NCBI GenBank assembly: GCA_021324675.1
Contig: JAJPIR010000267.1
Span: 1-64,000 of the forward strand
Direction of reading: 5' to 3'
DNA: 64,000 bases
DNA from: Actinomycetota bacterium
Lineage (GTDB): Bacteria; Actinomycetota; Actinomycetes; Mycobacteriales; Pseudonocardiaceae
Program-made: the position numbers and the translations under genes
Notes under the pieces: generated by a model
What the model saw: only the letters and a program-made list of their open reading frames with translations
What the model was told of the DNA's origin: nothing
The model's database searches: none
Part shown: piece by piece, positions 37,593-47,804 of the stretch
Position numbering within the stretch: the stretch's first letter is position 1
How the letters are laid out: each line of letters opens with the position of its first letter

Positions 37593-38894
37593 CTAGCGGG
37601 GCACAGCTCTGTCCTGAGCCAGCGCGTTGAACATTTGGGCAGCCGCTTGCCGGTCCCACAGTACGGCGGATGAGCCGTCGCTGACGGTGCCGAAGCCAGC
37701 GAAGGGCACAGTCGTGGTCACCGCATCACCATGGGACAACGCGCGCATTGCCCACCCTAATCTGGCCAGGCTCCAGACATGATCGCCGTTGTCGACGGTG
37801 ATCGTGCCCGGGGCGTCCATGCCCAGCGGGATCAACCGGAACGGGTTGAGCAGCACCGCTGGACTAGTTACCTGGCCGATCAAGGCACCGAGGAACTCTC
37901 GCTGGCGCACCACCCGATCCAGGTCACCTCGCGGCGAGTGCCTGGTCCGGACATATCCCAATGCCTTAGGGCCATCGAACATCTGGCACCCGGCGGCAAT
38001 ATTCAGGCCGGCCAGCGGATCGTTGATCGCCTCGGTAGGGCACATCTGAACCCCGCCAACGTCATCGACAAGATCGGCGAAGCCGGCGAACCCGATCTCC
38101 GCGTAGTGATCTATGTGTAGCCCGGTGACTTTCTCCACGGTCTGCACCAGCAGCGCCGGACCACCGATGGAGAAGGTGGCGTTGAGCTTGACCCGGCCGT
38201 AACCCGCGAGCGGGACCGAGGAATCTCGAGGCAGGCTGACCAGGGTGGTCTGCCCGCTCCCGAGCAGAGCCGGGATATGCATCAACATGATCGTGTCTGT
38301 CCGGCTGCCCCCAGCCGCTGCCTCGTCACCGGTCGTCAGCCGCGCTTCCTGCGCCGGACTCAGGCCGGCCCGGCTGTCTGACCCGACGATCAACCAGTTG
38401 GTGCCCGCGGTGGGCGCGAGTCGGCCGGGGTAGTCCGCGAGCGCATCGGCATGTTGCAGGGAGCGGTCGACGTAGACCGCGAGGCACAGCACCGCCAGGA
38501 GGACGAGGGCACAGAATAAGCCCAGGATGCGCCCAGGGCGGCGGCGCCGCGGGCGCCCGCGGCGGGGCGCCGCCGTAGGCGGCGGCCAAGCAGGCCCGCG
38601 TCGCGGGACCGGACCTCGTGGCGGGACCGGACCTCGGTGTGGCGCAGGGCCTGGAGGGACGAGCCGGGTAACCGGCAAGCGCTGGGTCGGGCGCCAGGAC
38701 GGATCCTGATAGCTCAGCGTTGACTCCTGTGGGTCGGTCCCCCTGATTGGCTCTGTGGGCCCGGCAACGGACGCAGTGGCGAGGATAGCCCTACCGGGCG
38801 TGGGGACTGGCAGGCGATCGTGGAAAGTCCCGACCTGGTCGTCGGCGGAGCGTGACCAAGTGTAAGGATGCCTCACCACCGTCGGGGAGGTCAC
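37593..38894 (-). CDS. LytR-CpsA-Psr family protein
   Basis: NWLIVGSDSRAGL, RTDTIMLMHIPALLGSGQTTLVSLPRDSSVPL, VGGVQMCPTEAINDPLAGL, YVRTRHSPRGDLDRVVRQREFL; true start uncertain. Confidence 0.88.
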   Translation of the reverse strand: MTSPTVVRHPYTWSRSADDQVGTFHDRLPVPTPGRAILATASVAGPTEPIRGTDPQESTLSYQDPSWRPTQRLPVTRLVPPGPAPHRGPVPPRGPVPRRGPAWPPPTAAPRRGRPRRRRPGRILGLFCALVLLAVLCLAVYVDRSLQHADALADYPGRLAPTAGTNWLIVGSDSRAGLSPAQEARLTTGDEAAAGGSRTDTIMLMHIPALLGSGQTTLVSLPRDSSVPLAGYGRVKLNATFSIGGPALLVQTVEKVTGLHIDHYAEIGFAGFADLVDDVGGVQMCPTEAINDPLAGLNIAAGCQMFDGPKALGYVRTRHSPRGDLDRVVRQREFLGALIGQVTSPAVLLNPFRLIPLGMDAPGTITVDNGDHVWSLARLGWAMRALSHGDAVTTTVPFAGFGTVSDGSSAVLWDRQAAAQMFNALAQDRAVPR

Positions 38895-38897
38895 AAC

Positions 38898-39770
38898 ATG
38901 AACCGCTTGAACCGTAAGGACTTAACGGACACCACATTCGATGTCGCGCTGCGGGGCTATGACAAGCGGCAAGTGGACGAGCGGTTGCGCGTTCTCGCCG
39001 CCGAGCTAGCAGCCGCCGACAACGCTGTCGCGGCAGCCAACCAGCGCATCGCGATGCTGGAAGACGCGCTGAGCCAGGGACGTCATGCGTCCGACAGCGA
39101 ACAGCCAGGGGACATCCACTTCGGTGCGCGGGTCGAGAAGATCCTCAAGCTTGCCGAGGATGAGGCCCGCGAGGTCCGCGCTCAGGCCGAGGCAGCGGCA
39201 TCCGCGATGCTGGATCAAGCCCGCACGCAAGCCGCTGAGTTGCGGGAACGGGCCGAGCAAGAGATCGCCACCCGCCGCACCGAGGCCGACCGGAAGGCTG
39301 CTGAGCAGGACACCGCGCTGCGCCGGCGGTCTAGCGAGCTGGAAATCGCCTGCCAGGAGGCGGAACGGGAAGCCGAACGGGTTCGGGCGCAGGCACGAGC
39401 AGATGCCGAGCAGATCCGCACCGCGGCAAGCACGGACGCCGAGGAGATGGTGCGGACAGCCACCGCCGACGCGGAGATGATGAGCAGGGCAGCTCGCGCC
39501 GAGGCCGACCGGCTGCTGGCACAGGCGCGCGCCGAGGCCGACCGATTAGTCGCCGTGGCGACCGACACGGCGACGCAGCGTGAGCGATCCAGTGCCCATG
39601 AGCTGCACCAGCTCGCCCGCCTGCAGGAGGAGATCAACGCGGACCTGTACCGGGTGAAGGATGTGCTGGACACCCTGTTCGGTCCAGGTGCGGCCATCAC
39701 AGGTGGCGCCATGCTGCCCAAGCGGCGCAAGGAGGGCGCGCCGCCCGCGCATCAAGCCAATGCCGTGTGA
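38898..39770 (+). CDS. DivIVA-domain coiled-coil protein
   Basis: DLTDTTFDVALRGYDKRQVDERLRVLAAELAAADN followed by long Ala/Glu/Arg coiled coil. Confidence 0.85.
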   Translation: MNRLNRKDLTDTTFDVALRGYDKRQVDERLRVLAAELAAADNAVAAANQRIAMLEDALSQGRHASDSEQPGDIHFGARVEKILKLAEDEAREVRAQAEAAASAMLDQARTQAAELRERAEQEIATRRTEADRKAAEQDTALRRRSSELEIACQEAEREAERVRAQARADAEQIRTAASTDAEEMVRTATADAEMMSRAARAEADRLLAQARAEADRLVAVATDTATQRERSSAHELHQLARLQEEINADLYRVKDVLDTLFGPGAAITGGAMLPKRRKEGAPPAHQANAV

Positions 39771-39934
39771 CGAACTGTGTGACGATCGATGTGGCCCGTG
39801 GGACAATCGCGGGTGGAGTGGTTTGCCAGCGTCGACTCCTGGCAGTGCGACCCATTACGGGAGCGATGCTGTGCTGCGGCATCGCCGACGTGTCCATCAC
39901 AAGTGGGACGAGGCGTAACAGCAAGGAGGTGCCC

Positions 39935-41209
39935 ATGCCGCCTCGTAAGCGCGCACCATCCCGCTCCAGCCCTGGCGCCAAACCGGTCGGAAGCCCAATA
40001 GTCGGTCAGCCCACAGTGGGCCCGGTTGTCGAACCCCTCGCCGGTCCTATCGTCGGCACCGCGATGGAAATCGATGGGCCACACAACCCGCAGCAGATCA
40101 TCGCAGGCCTCCGGGCGACCAGCGAAGGGGAAGATCTTGTCCAGCTGCTGACCCCCGAAGGGCAGCGCGTCTCGCATCCCCGGTTCGATCTGGAGATCTC
40201 TGCGGCTGGCATCCAAGCCCTCTACCGGGACATGGTGCTCGTCCGCCGGGTCGATCGTGAGGCCAACGTCTTGCAGCGGCAGGGTCAGCTCGGTTTGTGG
40301 GCGCCGCTGCTGGGCCAGGAAGCCGCGCAGGTCGGCGCCGGTCGCGCGATGGCTCCTCAGGACATGGCCTTCCCGTCCTACCGAGAGCACGGGGTGGCCT
40401 GGTGCCGCGGGGTGGATCCCACTGAACTGTTGGGTATCTTCCGCGGTGTCGACCAGGGCTCGTGGGATCCCAACAGCACCGGATTCCAGCTTTATGCCGT
40501 CGTCGTGGGCACCCAGTGCCTGCACGCCACCGGCTACGCGATGGGGCAGCGATTGGACGGCAAGATCGGCAACGCAGAGACGGGCGAGGCCACGATCTGC
40601 TTCTTCGGCGACGGCGCCACCTCCCAGGGTGACGTGCATGAGGCGTTCGTGTGGGCCGCTGTCTACGACGCGCCGGTGGTGTTCTTCTGCCAGAACAACC
40701 AGTGGGCGATCTCGGCTTCGCTGGATCGCCAGACCCGGGTCCCGCTGTACCGCCGGGCCCGCGGCTACGGCTTCCCTGGGATCCGGGTGGACGGCAACGA
40801 CGTGCTCGCCGTGTTTGCGGTCACTCAGTGGGCGCTGCGGGAGTGCCGCACCGGCAACGGCCCGGTGTTGATCGAGGCGTGCACCTACCGGATGGATGCG
40901 CACACCACCTCCGACGACCCGACCCGCTACCGGCTCGCCGACGAGCTAGAAGAATGGAAGCTCAAGGACCCTCTGGAGCGGGTGCGGGTCCACCTGGTCC
41001 GGGAGGGCCTGGCGGAACCGGACTTCTTTGCCGGGGTGATCGACGAAGCTGACGAGCTCGCGCGCCGGCTGCGCGACTACTGTACGTCGATGCCTGTCCC
41101 CGGCCCGGAGCGGATCTTTTCGAATATCTACGCCGAGGCGTCACCGTCGCTTGACGCAGCCCGCGCGGACTTCCTCGCTTACCATGCGTCGTTCGAGGAT
41201 GGGCATTGA
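39935..41209 (+). CDS. 2-oxoacid dehydrogenase E1 alpha subunit
   Basis: AAGGAGGT SD; GDGATSQGDVHEAFVWAAVYDAPVVFFCQNNQWAIS; DPTRYR. Confidence 0.93.
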   Translation: MPPRKRAPSRSSPGAKPVGSPIVGQPTVGPVVEPLAGPIVGTAMEIDGPHNPQQIIAGLRATSEGEDLVQLLTPEGQRVSHPRFDLEISAAGIQALYRDMVLVRRVDREANVLQRQGQLGLWAPLLGQEAAQVGAGRAMAPQDMAFPSYREHGVAWCRGVDPTELLGIFRGVDQGSWDPNSTGFQLYAVVVGTQCLHATGYAMGQRLDGKIGNAETGEATICFFGDGATSQGDVHEAFVWAAVYDAPVVFFCQNNQWAISASLDRQTRVPLYRRARGYGFPGIRVDGNDVLAVFAVTQWALRECRTGNGPVLIEACTYRMDAHTTSDDPTRYRLADELEEWKLKDPLERVRVHLVREGLAEPDFFAGVIDEADELARRLRDYCTSMPVPGPERIFSNIYAEASPSLDAARADFLAYHASFEDGH

Positions 41210-42201
41210 TGGCGGGCAGCGCGGGAACCCAGACGATCACCCTGGCCAAGGGCCTCAACCAGGGTCTGCGAGCAGCGATGGAAGCCGACCCCAAGGTCAT
41301 CGTGATGGGGGAAGACGTCGGCAAGCTCGGTGGGGTGTTCCGGATCACCGACGGGTTACAGAAAGACTTCGGTGAGCAGCGCGTGCTGGACACCCCGCTT
41401 GGCGAGTCCGGGATCATCGGCACTGCGGTCGGGCTCGCCTTGCGGGGTTACCGCCCGGTCTGCGAAATCCAGTTCGACGGGTTCGTCTACCCCGCCTTCG
41501 ACCAGATCGTCACCCAACTCGCCCGATTCCATTACCGCTCGCAGGGCAAGCTGCGGATGCCGGTTGTCGTGCGTGTCCCGCACGGCGGGGGTATCGGTGC
41601 CGTCGAGCACCACTCGGAGTCTCCCGAGTCCTACTTCGCCCATACCCCGGGGATCAAGGTCGTGGCCTGTGCCAACGCCGTCGATGCCTACTGGATGATC
41701 CAGCAGGCCATCGCCTGTGATGACCCGGTGATCTTTTTCGAGCCGAAGCGCCGGTACTGGGAAAAGGCGTCGCTGGACCTCGCCGCGGCGCCGCCACCGC
41801 TGTTCAGTTCGCGGCTGGTGCGTTCCGGAACGACCGCCACCGTGGTTACCTACGGGCCAATGGTCCGCACTGCGCTCGACGCCGCCACCGTCGCCGAGCA
41901 GGACGGCCAGCGGCTGGAAGTGATCGACCTGCGCACGCTGTCGCCGCTGGATCTAGCACCGGTCTTCGACTCGGTACGCCGCACCGGCCGATTGATCTGT
42001 GTATCGGAGGCACCCGGCGAAGCCTCATTGATCGGCGAGCTGGCGGCCCGGGTATCGCAGGAGTGCTTCTACTCGCTGGAGGCCCCGGTACTGCGGGTAA
42101 CCGGGTTCGATACCCCCTACCCCCCCGCGAAATGCGAAGAGGATTACCTGCCCGACGTCGATCGCATCCTTGATGCTGTCGACCGTGCCTTGGGTTATTG
42201 A
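41206..42201 (+). CDS. 2-oxoacid dehydrogenase E1 beta subunit
   Basis: VIVMGEDVGKLGGVFRITDGLQKDFGEQRVLDTPLGESGIIGTAVGLALRG; 4-bp overlap with E1 alpha. Confidence 0.94.
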   Translation: MMAGSAGTQTITLAKGLNQGLRAAMEADPKVIVMGEDVGKLGGVFRITDGLQKDFGEQRVLDTPLGESGIIGTAVGLALRGYRPVCEIQFDGFVYPAFDQIVTQLARFHYRSQGKLRMPVVVRVPHGGGIGAVEHHSESPESYFAHTPGIKVVACANAVDAYWMIQQAIACDDPVIFFEPKRRYWEKASLDLAAAPPPLFSSRLVRSGTTATVVTYGPMVRTALDAATVAEQDGQRLEVIDLRTLSPLDLAPVFDSVRRTGRLICVSEAPGEASLIGELAARVSQECFYSLEAPVLRVTGFDTPYPPAKCEEDYLPDVDRILDAVDRALGY

Positions 42202-42207
42202 CGCTCT

Positions 42208-43455
42208 ATGACCAGCGTCTTTGCGCTACCTGACGTCGGGGAGGGACTCACCGAGGCGGAGGTCCTGCGCTGGCTCGTCGCGCCCGGTGACACCGTCACC
42301 CTCAACCAGATCATCGTGGAGATCGAGACGGCCAAAGCGGCCGTCGAGCTGCCCAGCCCGTACGCCGGAGTGGTCACCGAGCTGCTCGCCGAACCCGGCG
42401 CCACCGTGGCGGTCGGGTCCCCGCTGATCGCGATCGACACCGGGGACGCCCGAGACGCCACGGCGCAACCCACGGCTGAGATCAGTCAGCAGATCGGTGC
42501 TGAGGGACCGGACGGGCGGATCACCACGCTGGTCGGTTACGGCCCACGTACCCAGGCCATGGCCCGCCGATCCCGCAAGCCCGCTGCGGCTGCTCCCCCT
42601 GCTGAAGATCAGGGATCTGTCCCGCTGGCCAAGCCACCGGTGCGCAAGCTGGCCAAGGAGCTGGGCATCGACCTGAGCACGGTACCTGGCTCAGGCACGG
42701 ACGGGGTGATCACTCGGGACGATGTGCGCCGCGCTGCGAGTAGGCCCGGCGCTGACCCCGGGCAGCGCCGGGAACCGGTGCGGGGCGTGCGCAAGGCCAC
42801 TGCGGCAGCGGTGGTCTCCTCGGCGTTTACTGCGCCGCACGTCACCATGTTCCTCACCGTTGACGTCACCGCGATGATGCAGCTACGAGCCCGGCTGGCA
42901 GAGCGACCCGCGTTCCGCGGGGTGAAATTGACCCCCTTGACGTTCACGGCCCGCGCGCTGTGCCTGGCAGTAAGGCGCACACCCGAAGTCAACGCCAGCT
43001 GGGACGAGGCCGCCGACGAGATCGTCTACTTCGACCACGTGCACCTAGGCATCGCCGTGGACACCCCACGGGGCCTGGTGGTGCCGAAGATTCGCTACGC
43101 AGACCGCATGCCACTGCACGAGCTCGCCGTAGCGCTGGAGGAGCTCGCCACCGCGGCCCGGGACGGTCACACCCCGCCCGGTGACATGCTCGGTGGCACG
43201 ATCACCATCACCAACATCGGGATCTTCGGGATCGACACCGGCACGCCGATCCTCAACCCCGGTGAGTCGGCGATCCTCGCCCTCGGCGCGATCCGGGAAC
43301 AGCCGTGGGTGGTGGACGGTGCTGTGGTGCCCCGCCAGGTCTGCCAGCTTGCCCTGTCCGTCGACCACCGCGTCGTCGATGGCGCCCAGGGCTCCCGGTT
43401 CCTCAGCGACATCGGCGCCCTCCTTACTGACCCTGCTCTCGCCCTCACCTTCTGA
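42208..43455 (+). CDS. 2-oxoacid dehydrogenase E2 (dihydrolipoyl acyltransferase)
   Basis: Lipoyl motif IIVEIETAKAAVELPSPYAG; E3-binding VRKLAKELGIDLSTVPGSGTDGVITRDDV; DHRVVDGAQGSRFL. Confidence 0.94.
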   Translation: MTSVFALPDVGEGLTEAEVLRWLVAPGDTVTLNQIIVEIETAKAAVELPSPYAGVVTELLAEPGATVAVGSPLIAIDTGDARDATAQPTAEISQQIGAEGPDGRITTLVGYGPRTQAMARRSRKPAAAAPPAEDQGSVPLAKPPVRKLAKELGIDLSTVPGSGTDGVITRDDVRRAASRPGADPGQRREPVRGVRKATAAAVVSSAFTAPHVTMFLTVDVTAMMQLRARLAERPAFRGVKLTPLTFTARALCLAVRRTPEVNASWDEAADEIVYFDHVHLGIAVDTPRGLVVPKIRYADRMPLHELAVALEELATAARDGHTPPGDMLGGTITITNIGIFGIDTGTPILNPGESAILALGAIREQPWVVDGAVVPRQVCQLALSVDHRVVDGAQGSRFLSDIGALLTDPALALTF

Positions 43456-43461
43456 CCCCGA

Positions 43462-43527
43462 CCGCGTTCTGGATGCAGACTGCGGTTTTTGAGCCCGAAA
43501 AAACAGCAGTCTGCATCCAGAACGCGG
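43462..43527. repeat. 22-bp element as perfect inverted repeat in convergent intergenic region
   Basis: CCGCGTTCTGGATGCAGACTGC (43462-43483) and its exact reverse complement (43506-43527). Confidence 0.92.
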
Positions 43528-43548
43528 GCAAGGGACGGCGAACGCGGG

Positions 43549-44346
43549 TTAGGCGCTGACCCAGGAGAGGAACGCGGACGGGGAGATGGCGCAGGCATGA
43601 GGTGGCAGGCGGCCCCGCAGTGCGCGGTCGGCCGTGACGACGAGCCAGTCGCCGGGAACACTGACGATATCGACAATGGTGTCGTCGCCGGCGCCGGGAG
43701 CGCGGACTGCCTCAACGCCGGGCACATCAGAGGCTGTGACCGCGGCGCCCTCGAGCACCAGCACCGGGTTGGCCACCCAACCGAAGCCGCCCTGCGGGCG
43801 GGGAAACACCCCAGGCCCAGCGGCAGCTACCACCCGTTGCAAGCGCTCGGCGGCGCCGGCCCGATCCTTCCACCAGCCGTCGGGACGCGAGCCGACGACG
43901 TTGGCCGCGTCCACCACGAGCCCTATCTCGGTCACCCGCAACTCAGGCCAGGCCGCCGCGAAGGCCGGATGCAGGTCGAACCCAGCGACATCATCTTCCG
44001 GAACCCAGGCCAGCTGGGCGGGCTGGGGGCGTACCGGTAGGGGCTCGGTGGCGTCGGCGATCACGCTGGTGAACGACCAGGCCTCGCCGGGGCGATGTAC
44101 CTGCGTTCCGCGAACGCGCACCCGCCCGGGATTCACGGCGGCCTGGTTGGCCGCATCGCGCAGCGCGGCCTTGGCCGGGGTTTCATCGCTGTGGTGCGGG
44201 CCGCCCGGCACGCCCCACAGATCTCCCCAGAGGCTTCCCCCGCGCCGCAGCAACGCCAGCGGCTGGCGCCGGGCATCCGGGGCGCGCAAGAGCAGGCCCG
44301 CAGCACCGGATCCACCTAGCGGGTCGTGCCCGCCGTCGCAACGCAT
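43549..44346 (-). CDS. NUDIX hydrolase domain fused to NYN/PIN-like domain
   Basis: GDLWGVPGGPHHSDETPAKAALRDAANQAA NUDIX-like; C-terminal IGLVVDAANVVGSRPDGWWKDRAGAAERL...VSVPGDWLVVTADRALR. Confidence 0.78.
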   Translation of the reverse strand: MRCDGGHDPLGGSGAAGLLLRAPDARRQPLALLRRGGSLWGDLWGVPGGPHHSDETPAKAALRDAANQAAVNPGRVRVRGTQVHRPGEAWSFTSVIADATEPLPVRPQPAQLAWVPEDDVAGFDLHPAFAAAWPELRVTEIGLVVDAANVVGSRPDGWWKDRAGAAERLQRVVAAAGPGVFPRPQGGFGWVANPVLVLEGAAVTASDVPGVEAVRAPGAGDDTIVDIVSVPGDWLVVTADRALRGRLPPHACAISPSAFLSWVSA

Positions 44347-44635
44347 GTCCCGCACCACCCGGCCCACCGTCTGTAAGGCCGCCACAGCCGTGGCGGTACA
44401 ACGTAACGACTGACGGTGCGTTGACGACACTTTAGCTGAGGGTGATTGGCATGCGCCTGCGTTCAGCGTGGGGGCCGGAGCCGAAGCAGCATCGCGAGGG
44501 GATGCTGCTTGGCGACTTCTCGGGGGGTGGGTGATGGTGGCAGGACTCGGCTGGTGGCCCGGACTCGGCATGATGATGACGCGAGTCGGAGCGCGAAACG
44601 CTCCGGTAGGCGTGACATCACAGGATCGAGCCGCC

Positions 44636-45838
44636 ATGGAGAGCAGCCGCGGCAGTAGTGCCGAGAAGATCCATGTCGCAATCAGGGAAGATCCCGGCCC
44701 TGAAGCGCTGCACGCCTGGGACCAGTTGGTGGATCACACGCCGGGCACCGACGTGACCCAGCTGTCCGTCTGGGGAGGATTGCGTAGCCGGGTCGGCTTC
44801 ACCCCGCTGTACCTGCTGGCCTACCAAGCCGGTGAGTTGGTTGGCGGGGCGCAGATCTTGACCCGCCGCTTTCCCGTGCTCGGCTCGGTCGGTTACCTGC
44901 CGTACGGCCCTTTGGTCTCGCCAGAGGCACGCGCTGCCGGCGATATCCGTCACGCGCTCGTCGATGCTCTCGTGATGCTGAGCCGCCGGCGGCTGCCAAT
45001 CCTGTTCATCCAGCCTCCCGAAGGTGCCGAGGACACCAGCACCGAGCTCATCCGCCGCGGTTTCCGGCCCTCGTCTGCCGGCATCGCCCCGCAGGGTTCG
45101 ATCCGCATCGACTTGACTGAAGACCTCGCAGTGATCCGCAGCAGGTTCGGCAAGCGCCTCAAGTCATGGACCAACCGGTGGGAGTCGCGCGGGGTCAGGG
45201 TCCGGACCGGCACCGAGGCCGATGTTCCACTCCTGGCCGACCTGATGGCCAGTTCGGCCCAGCACCAGGGATACACCCCGCTGCCGCTGGACTACATCAT
45301 CGCGTTGTACCGCGAACTGGCTGCTACCGGGCATGTCGTGATGTTCGTCGGTGAGGTCGATGGTGTGCCCGTCGCGGTGGACCTGATGACCGGATGCGGT
45401 GAGATGGTCCGAGGCCGGCTGTCGGGGTTCGACCGCTCCGGTGAAGCGATGCGGCTGTCTGTGCCAGCGGCTATCCGCTGGGAGCTGATCAAGTGGGCCA
45501 AGGCGCAGGGTTACCGGTGGTTCGACTTTGGCGGCTTACGCCCCGAGACGCTGGCCGCGTTACTGGACGGAGCGGAGCGCGACGCCGACTCACTGCCCAC
45601 CGCGGATCAACCCAAGGTGACCTTCGGGGGTACCGCATTCCGCTACCCACCTGCGGTGGAGATGATCAGGCCTGCGCCGCTGCGGATGGTCTATGACCTT
45701 GCATGGCGGTCCGCCACCGGCCGCCGGCTGTTCCGCAAGGCGCAAAGCCTGCTGCGCGGCTCGCGTGGACAGGCCAGACCGCAGAGTCCTGGCATGGTGA
45801 CCTCGCCGTCCACCAACACCGGGGTATCCTCCGGCTAA
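44636..45838 (+). CDS. FemAB/GNAT-like acyltransferase
   Basis: AWDQLVDHTPGTDVTQLSVWGGLRSRVGFTPLYLLAYQAGELVGGAQIL; GYLPYGPLVSPEA; IKWAKAQGYRWFDFGG. Confidence 0.85.
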   Translation: MESSRGSSAEKIHVAIREDPGPEALHAWDQLVDHTPGTDVTQLSVWGGLRSRVGFTPLYLLAYQAGELVGGAQILTRRFPVLGSVGYLPYGPLVSPEARAAGDIRHALVDALVMLSRRRLPILFIQPPEGAEDTSTELIRRGFRPSSAGIAPQGSIRIDLTEDLAVIRSRFGKRLKSWTNRWESRGVRVRTGTEADVPLLADLMASSAQHQGYTPLPLDYIIALYRELAATGHVVMFVGEVDGVPVAVDLMTGCGEMVRGRLSGFDRSGEAMRLSVPAAIRWELIKWAKAQGYRWFDFGGLRPETLAALLDGAERDADSLPTADQPKVTFGGTAFRYPPAVEMIRPAPLRMVYDLAWRSATGRRLFRKAQSLLRGSRGQARPQSPGMVTSPSTNTGVSSG

Positions 45839-45912
45839 CACCGCATTCGTCGTCACTACAAGCCTTGTCAAATCCATTTTGCTCACCGTCGATGAGGAAG
45901 GCGGAAGACGGT

Positions 45913-47163
45913 ATGAAAATCGTGTGCGTCGGCGGCGGGCCCGCGGGTCTTTATTTCGCTATCTCGGCGAAGTTGCGCAACCCTACCCATGACATCACGG
46001 TTATCGAACGTAACCCGGCCGGGGTGACCTACGGATGGGGAGTCACCTTCTCCGATCCATTACTGGACAGCCTTTACCACAACGACCCCGCCAGCGCGCA
46101 AAAGATATTCGAAAAGCCGGCGTCATGGCACAACCAGGAAGTATACGTCCGGAAGCGGCGGGCACACCTCGGTGGATACGGATACGCCATCGGCCGCAAG
46201 CATCTTCTCGATATTCTCGTTGATCGAGCAGTCGAACTCGGTGTCGATATCCAATTCGAGCGCGAGGTCAAGGATCTTTCCGAGGTCGCTGACGCCGATC
46301 TGGTTGTCGCTTGCGACGGCGTCAACAGCCGCATTCGACGCTCGCACCATCAGCACTTCCAGACAGACGCAGTGGCCGGGCAGAACAAGTATCTCTGGCT
46401 TGGTACCCACAAGATGTTCGAATCTTTCATGTTCGCTTTCGAAGAGACTCCCGCCGGGTGGATATGGTTCTACTCGTACCCCTACAATGCCGATACCACT
46501 ACCTTCATCGTCGAGTGCTCCCCGGAGACTTGGACCGGGCTCGACTTTGATGCGCTAGGCCCGGACGACAGTTTGAAGAAGCTGCAGGAGATTTTCGCGT
46601 ACCATCTCGACGGTCACGCACTCATGAACTCGATGCGGAATCTGGGCAAGATCCCTTGGCTCAACTTCACCCGCATCACCAACAGGTCATGGCACCACGG
46701 CAACGTGGTACTCATGGGCGATGCGGCGCACACGACTCATTTCTCCATCGGATCAGGTACCACGCTGGCGATGAAGGATGCCGTCGGGCTCGCCGACAGC
46801 CTCGAAGCCCATAATGACCTCCAGGCGGCTCTCGCGCATTACGAACACAAGCGGCGTGCCGACATCATGGATCTTCAAAACGCGGCGGTCAAGAGCACCG
46901 AGTGGTTCGAAAACGTACCCGACTACATCGATCAACCGATCACCCAGTTCGCTTATACGCTGTGGAAGCGCCGGGGGCATCATCCGTGGTGGCGTTACCA
47001 GCTTCACCTGGCAACCCAGATCTCGTCGCTACGCAGAGCGCGGCAGGCCTTCAGCGCGGTACGCAACGAGCGCCGAGCCCAGCAACGAATCAAGCAGGCC
47101 AATATCTCGCCAACGGCATACTCTCTGCCCGGCATTCGTACCGGATCCGTGCATGCCCAATGA
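45913..47163 (+). CDS. FAD-dependent aromatic monooxygenase-like protein
   Basis: MKIVCVGGGPAGLYFAISAKLRNPTHDITVIERNPAGVTYGWGVTFSD; VVLMGDAAHTTHFSIGSGTTLAMKDA. Confidence 0.88.
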   Translation: MKIVCVGGGPAGLYFAISAKLRNPTHDITVIERNPAGVTYGWGVTFSDPLLDSLYHNDPASAQKIFEKPASWHNQEVYVRKRRAHLGGYGYAIGRKHLLDILVDRAVELGVDIQFEREVKDLSEVADADLVVACDGVNSRIRRSHHQHFQTDAVAGQNKYLWLGTHKMFESFMFAFEETPAGWIWFYSYPYNADTTTFIVECSPETWTGLDFDALGPDDSLKKLQEIFAYHLDGHALMNSMRNLGKIPWLNFTRITNRSWHHGNVVLMGDAAHTTHFSIGSGTTLAMKDAVGLADSLEAHNDLQAALAHYEHKRRADIMDLQNAAVKSTEWFENVPDYIDQPITQFAYTLWKRRGHHPWWRYQLHLATQISSLRRARQAFSAVRNERRAQQRIKQANISPTAYSLPGIRTGSVHAQ

Positions 47164-47217
47164 GCAGGAGCAACTGAATGCGGTGGCGCGCGCTGGAGTC
47201 GTCGGCAGCGCCCGCCA

Positions 47218-47727
47218 CTAAGCCTGCGGGATATCGAAGATATTGCTCAGCGTGGCAGCGAACATGACATCGCCGTCCACCGTCACCTTGCCGGTGAAAA
47301 ACATCATCGTCGGGGAGCTGTTTCCCGAAACCAGCGCTAGAAACTGATCACCAGACATGGTGAAAGTCACCCGCGGGTCGTGCGATAGCTCCTTGCTGGT
47401 CGAGCACTGCGGCGGGGATGCACCCTGCGTCCCGGTAATCCAGGTTTCGTACACATCCTCGCCGTTCGGACCCCCGGTGATCCGCCAGTGGATCGCGGAG
47501 TCGCGCTTCGGCGCGTTCTCCGGCCGGAACCGGTCGGCCATCCGCGCGAAAATCGTATCGAGCAACACAGCCCGTCGCTGCGGCTCCTCCAGCAACGCGT
47601 TGAGCTGTTCGGTGGAGGCATGCTTGATGAGCCGGGCGAAAACCTGCGGATCCATGGCGCCGTTAGCCGCCTGCAAGAAGGCCACGAACTCCTCGGTGGA
47701 CAGCTTCCGCGGATCGACGTCGTTCAT
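47218..47727 (-). CDS. SCP2 sterol-binding-like domain protein
   Basis: FARMADRFRPENA...IHWRITGGPNGEDVYETWI...DPRVTFTMSGDQFLALVSGNSSPTMMFFTGKVTVDGDVMFA. Confidence 0.85.
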   Translation of the reverse strand: MNDVDPRKLSTEEFVAFLQAANGAMDPQVFARLIKHASTEQLNALLEEPQRRAVLLDTIFARMADRFRPENAPKRDSAIHWRITGGPNGEDVYETWITGTQGASPPQCSTSKELSHDPRVTFTMSGDQFLALVSGNSSPTMMFFTGKVTVDGDVMFAATLSNIFDIPQA

Positions 47728-47804
47728 ACCAGCCTCCTCCGCCGTATTGCCGAGCCGCTATCTACTGATGAGTAACATTACGCGTTGGTAGGTAGACTCG
47801 CAAC

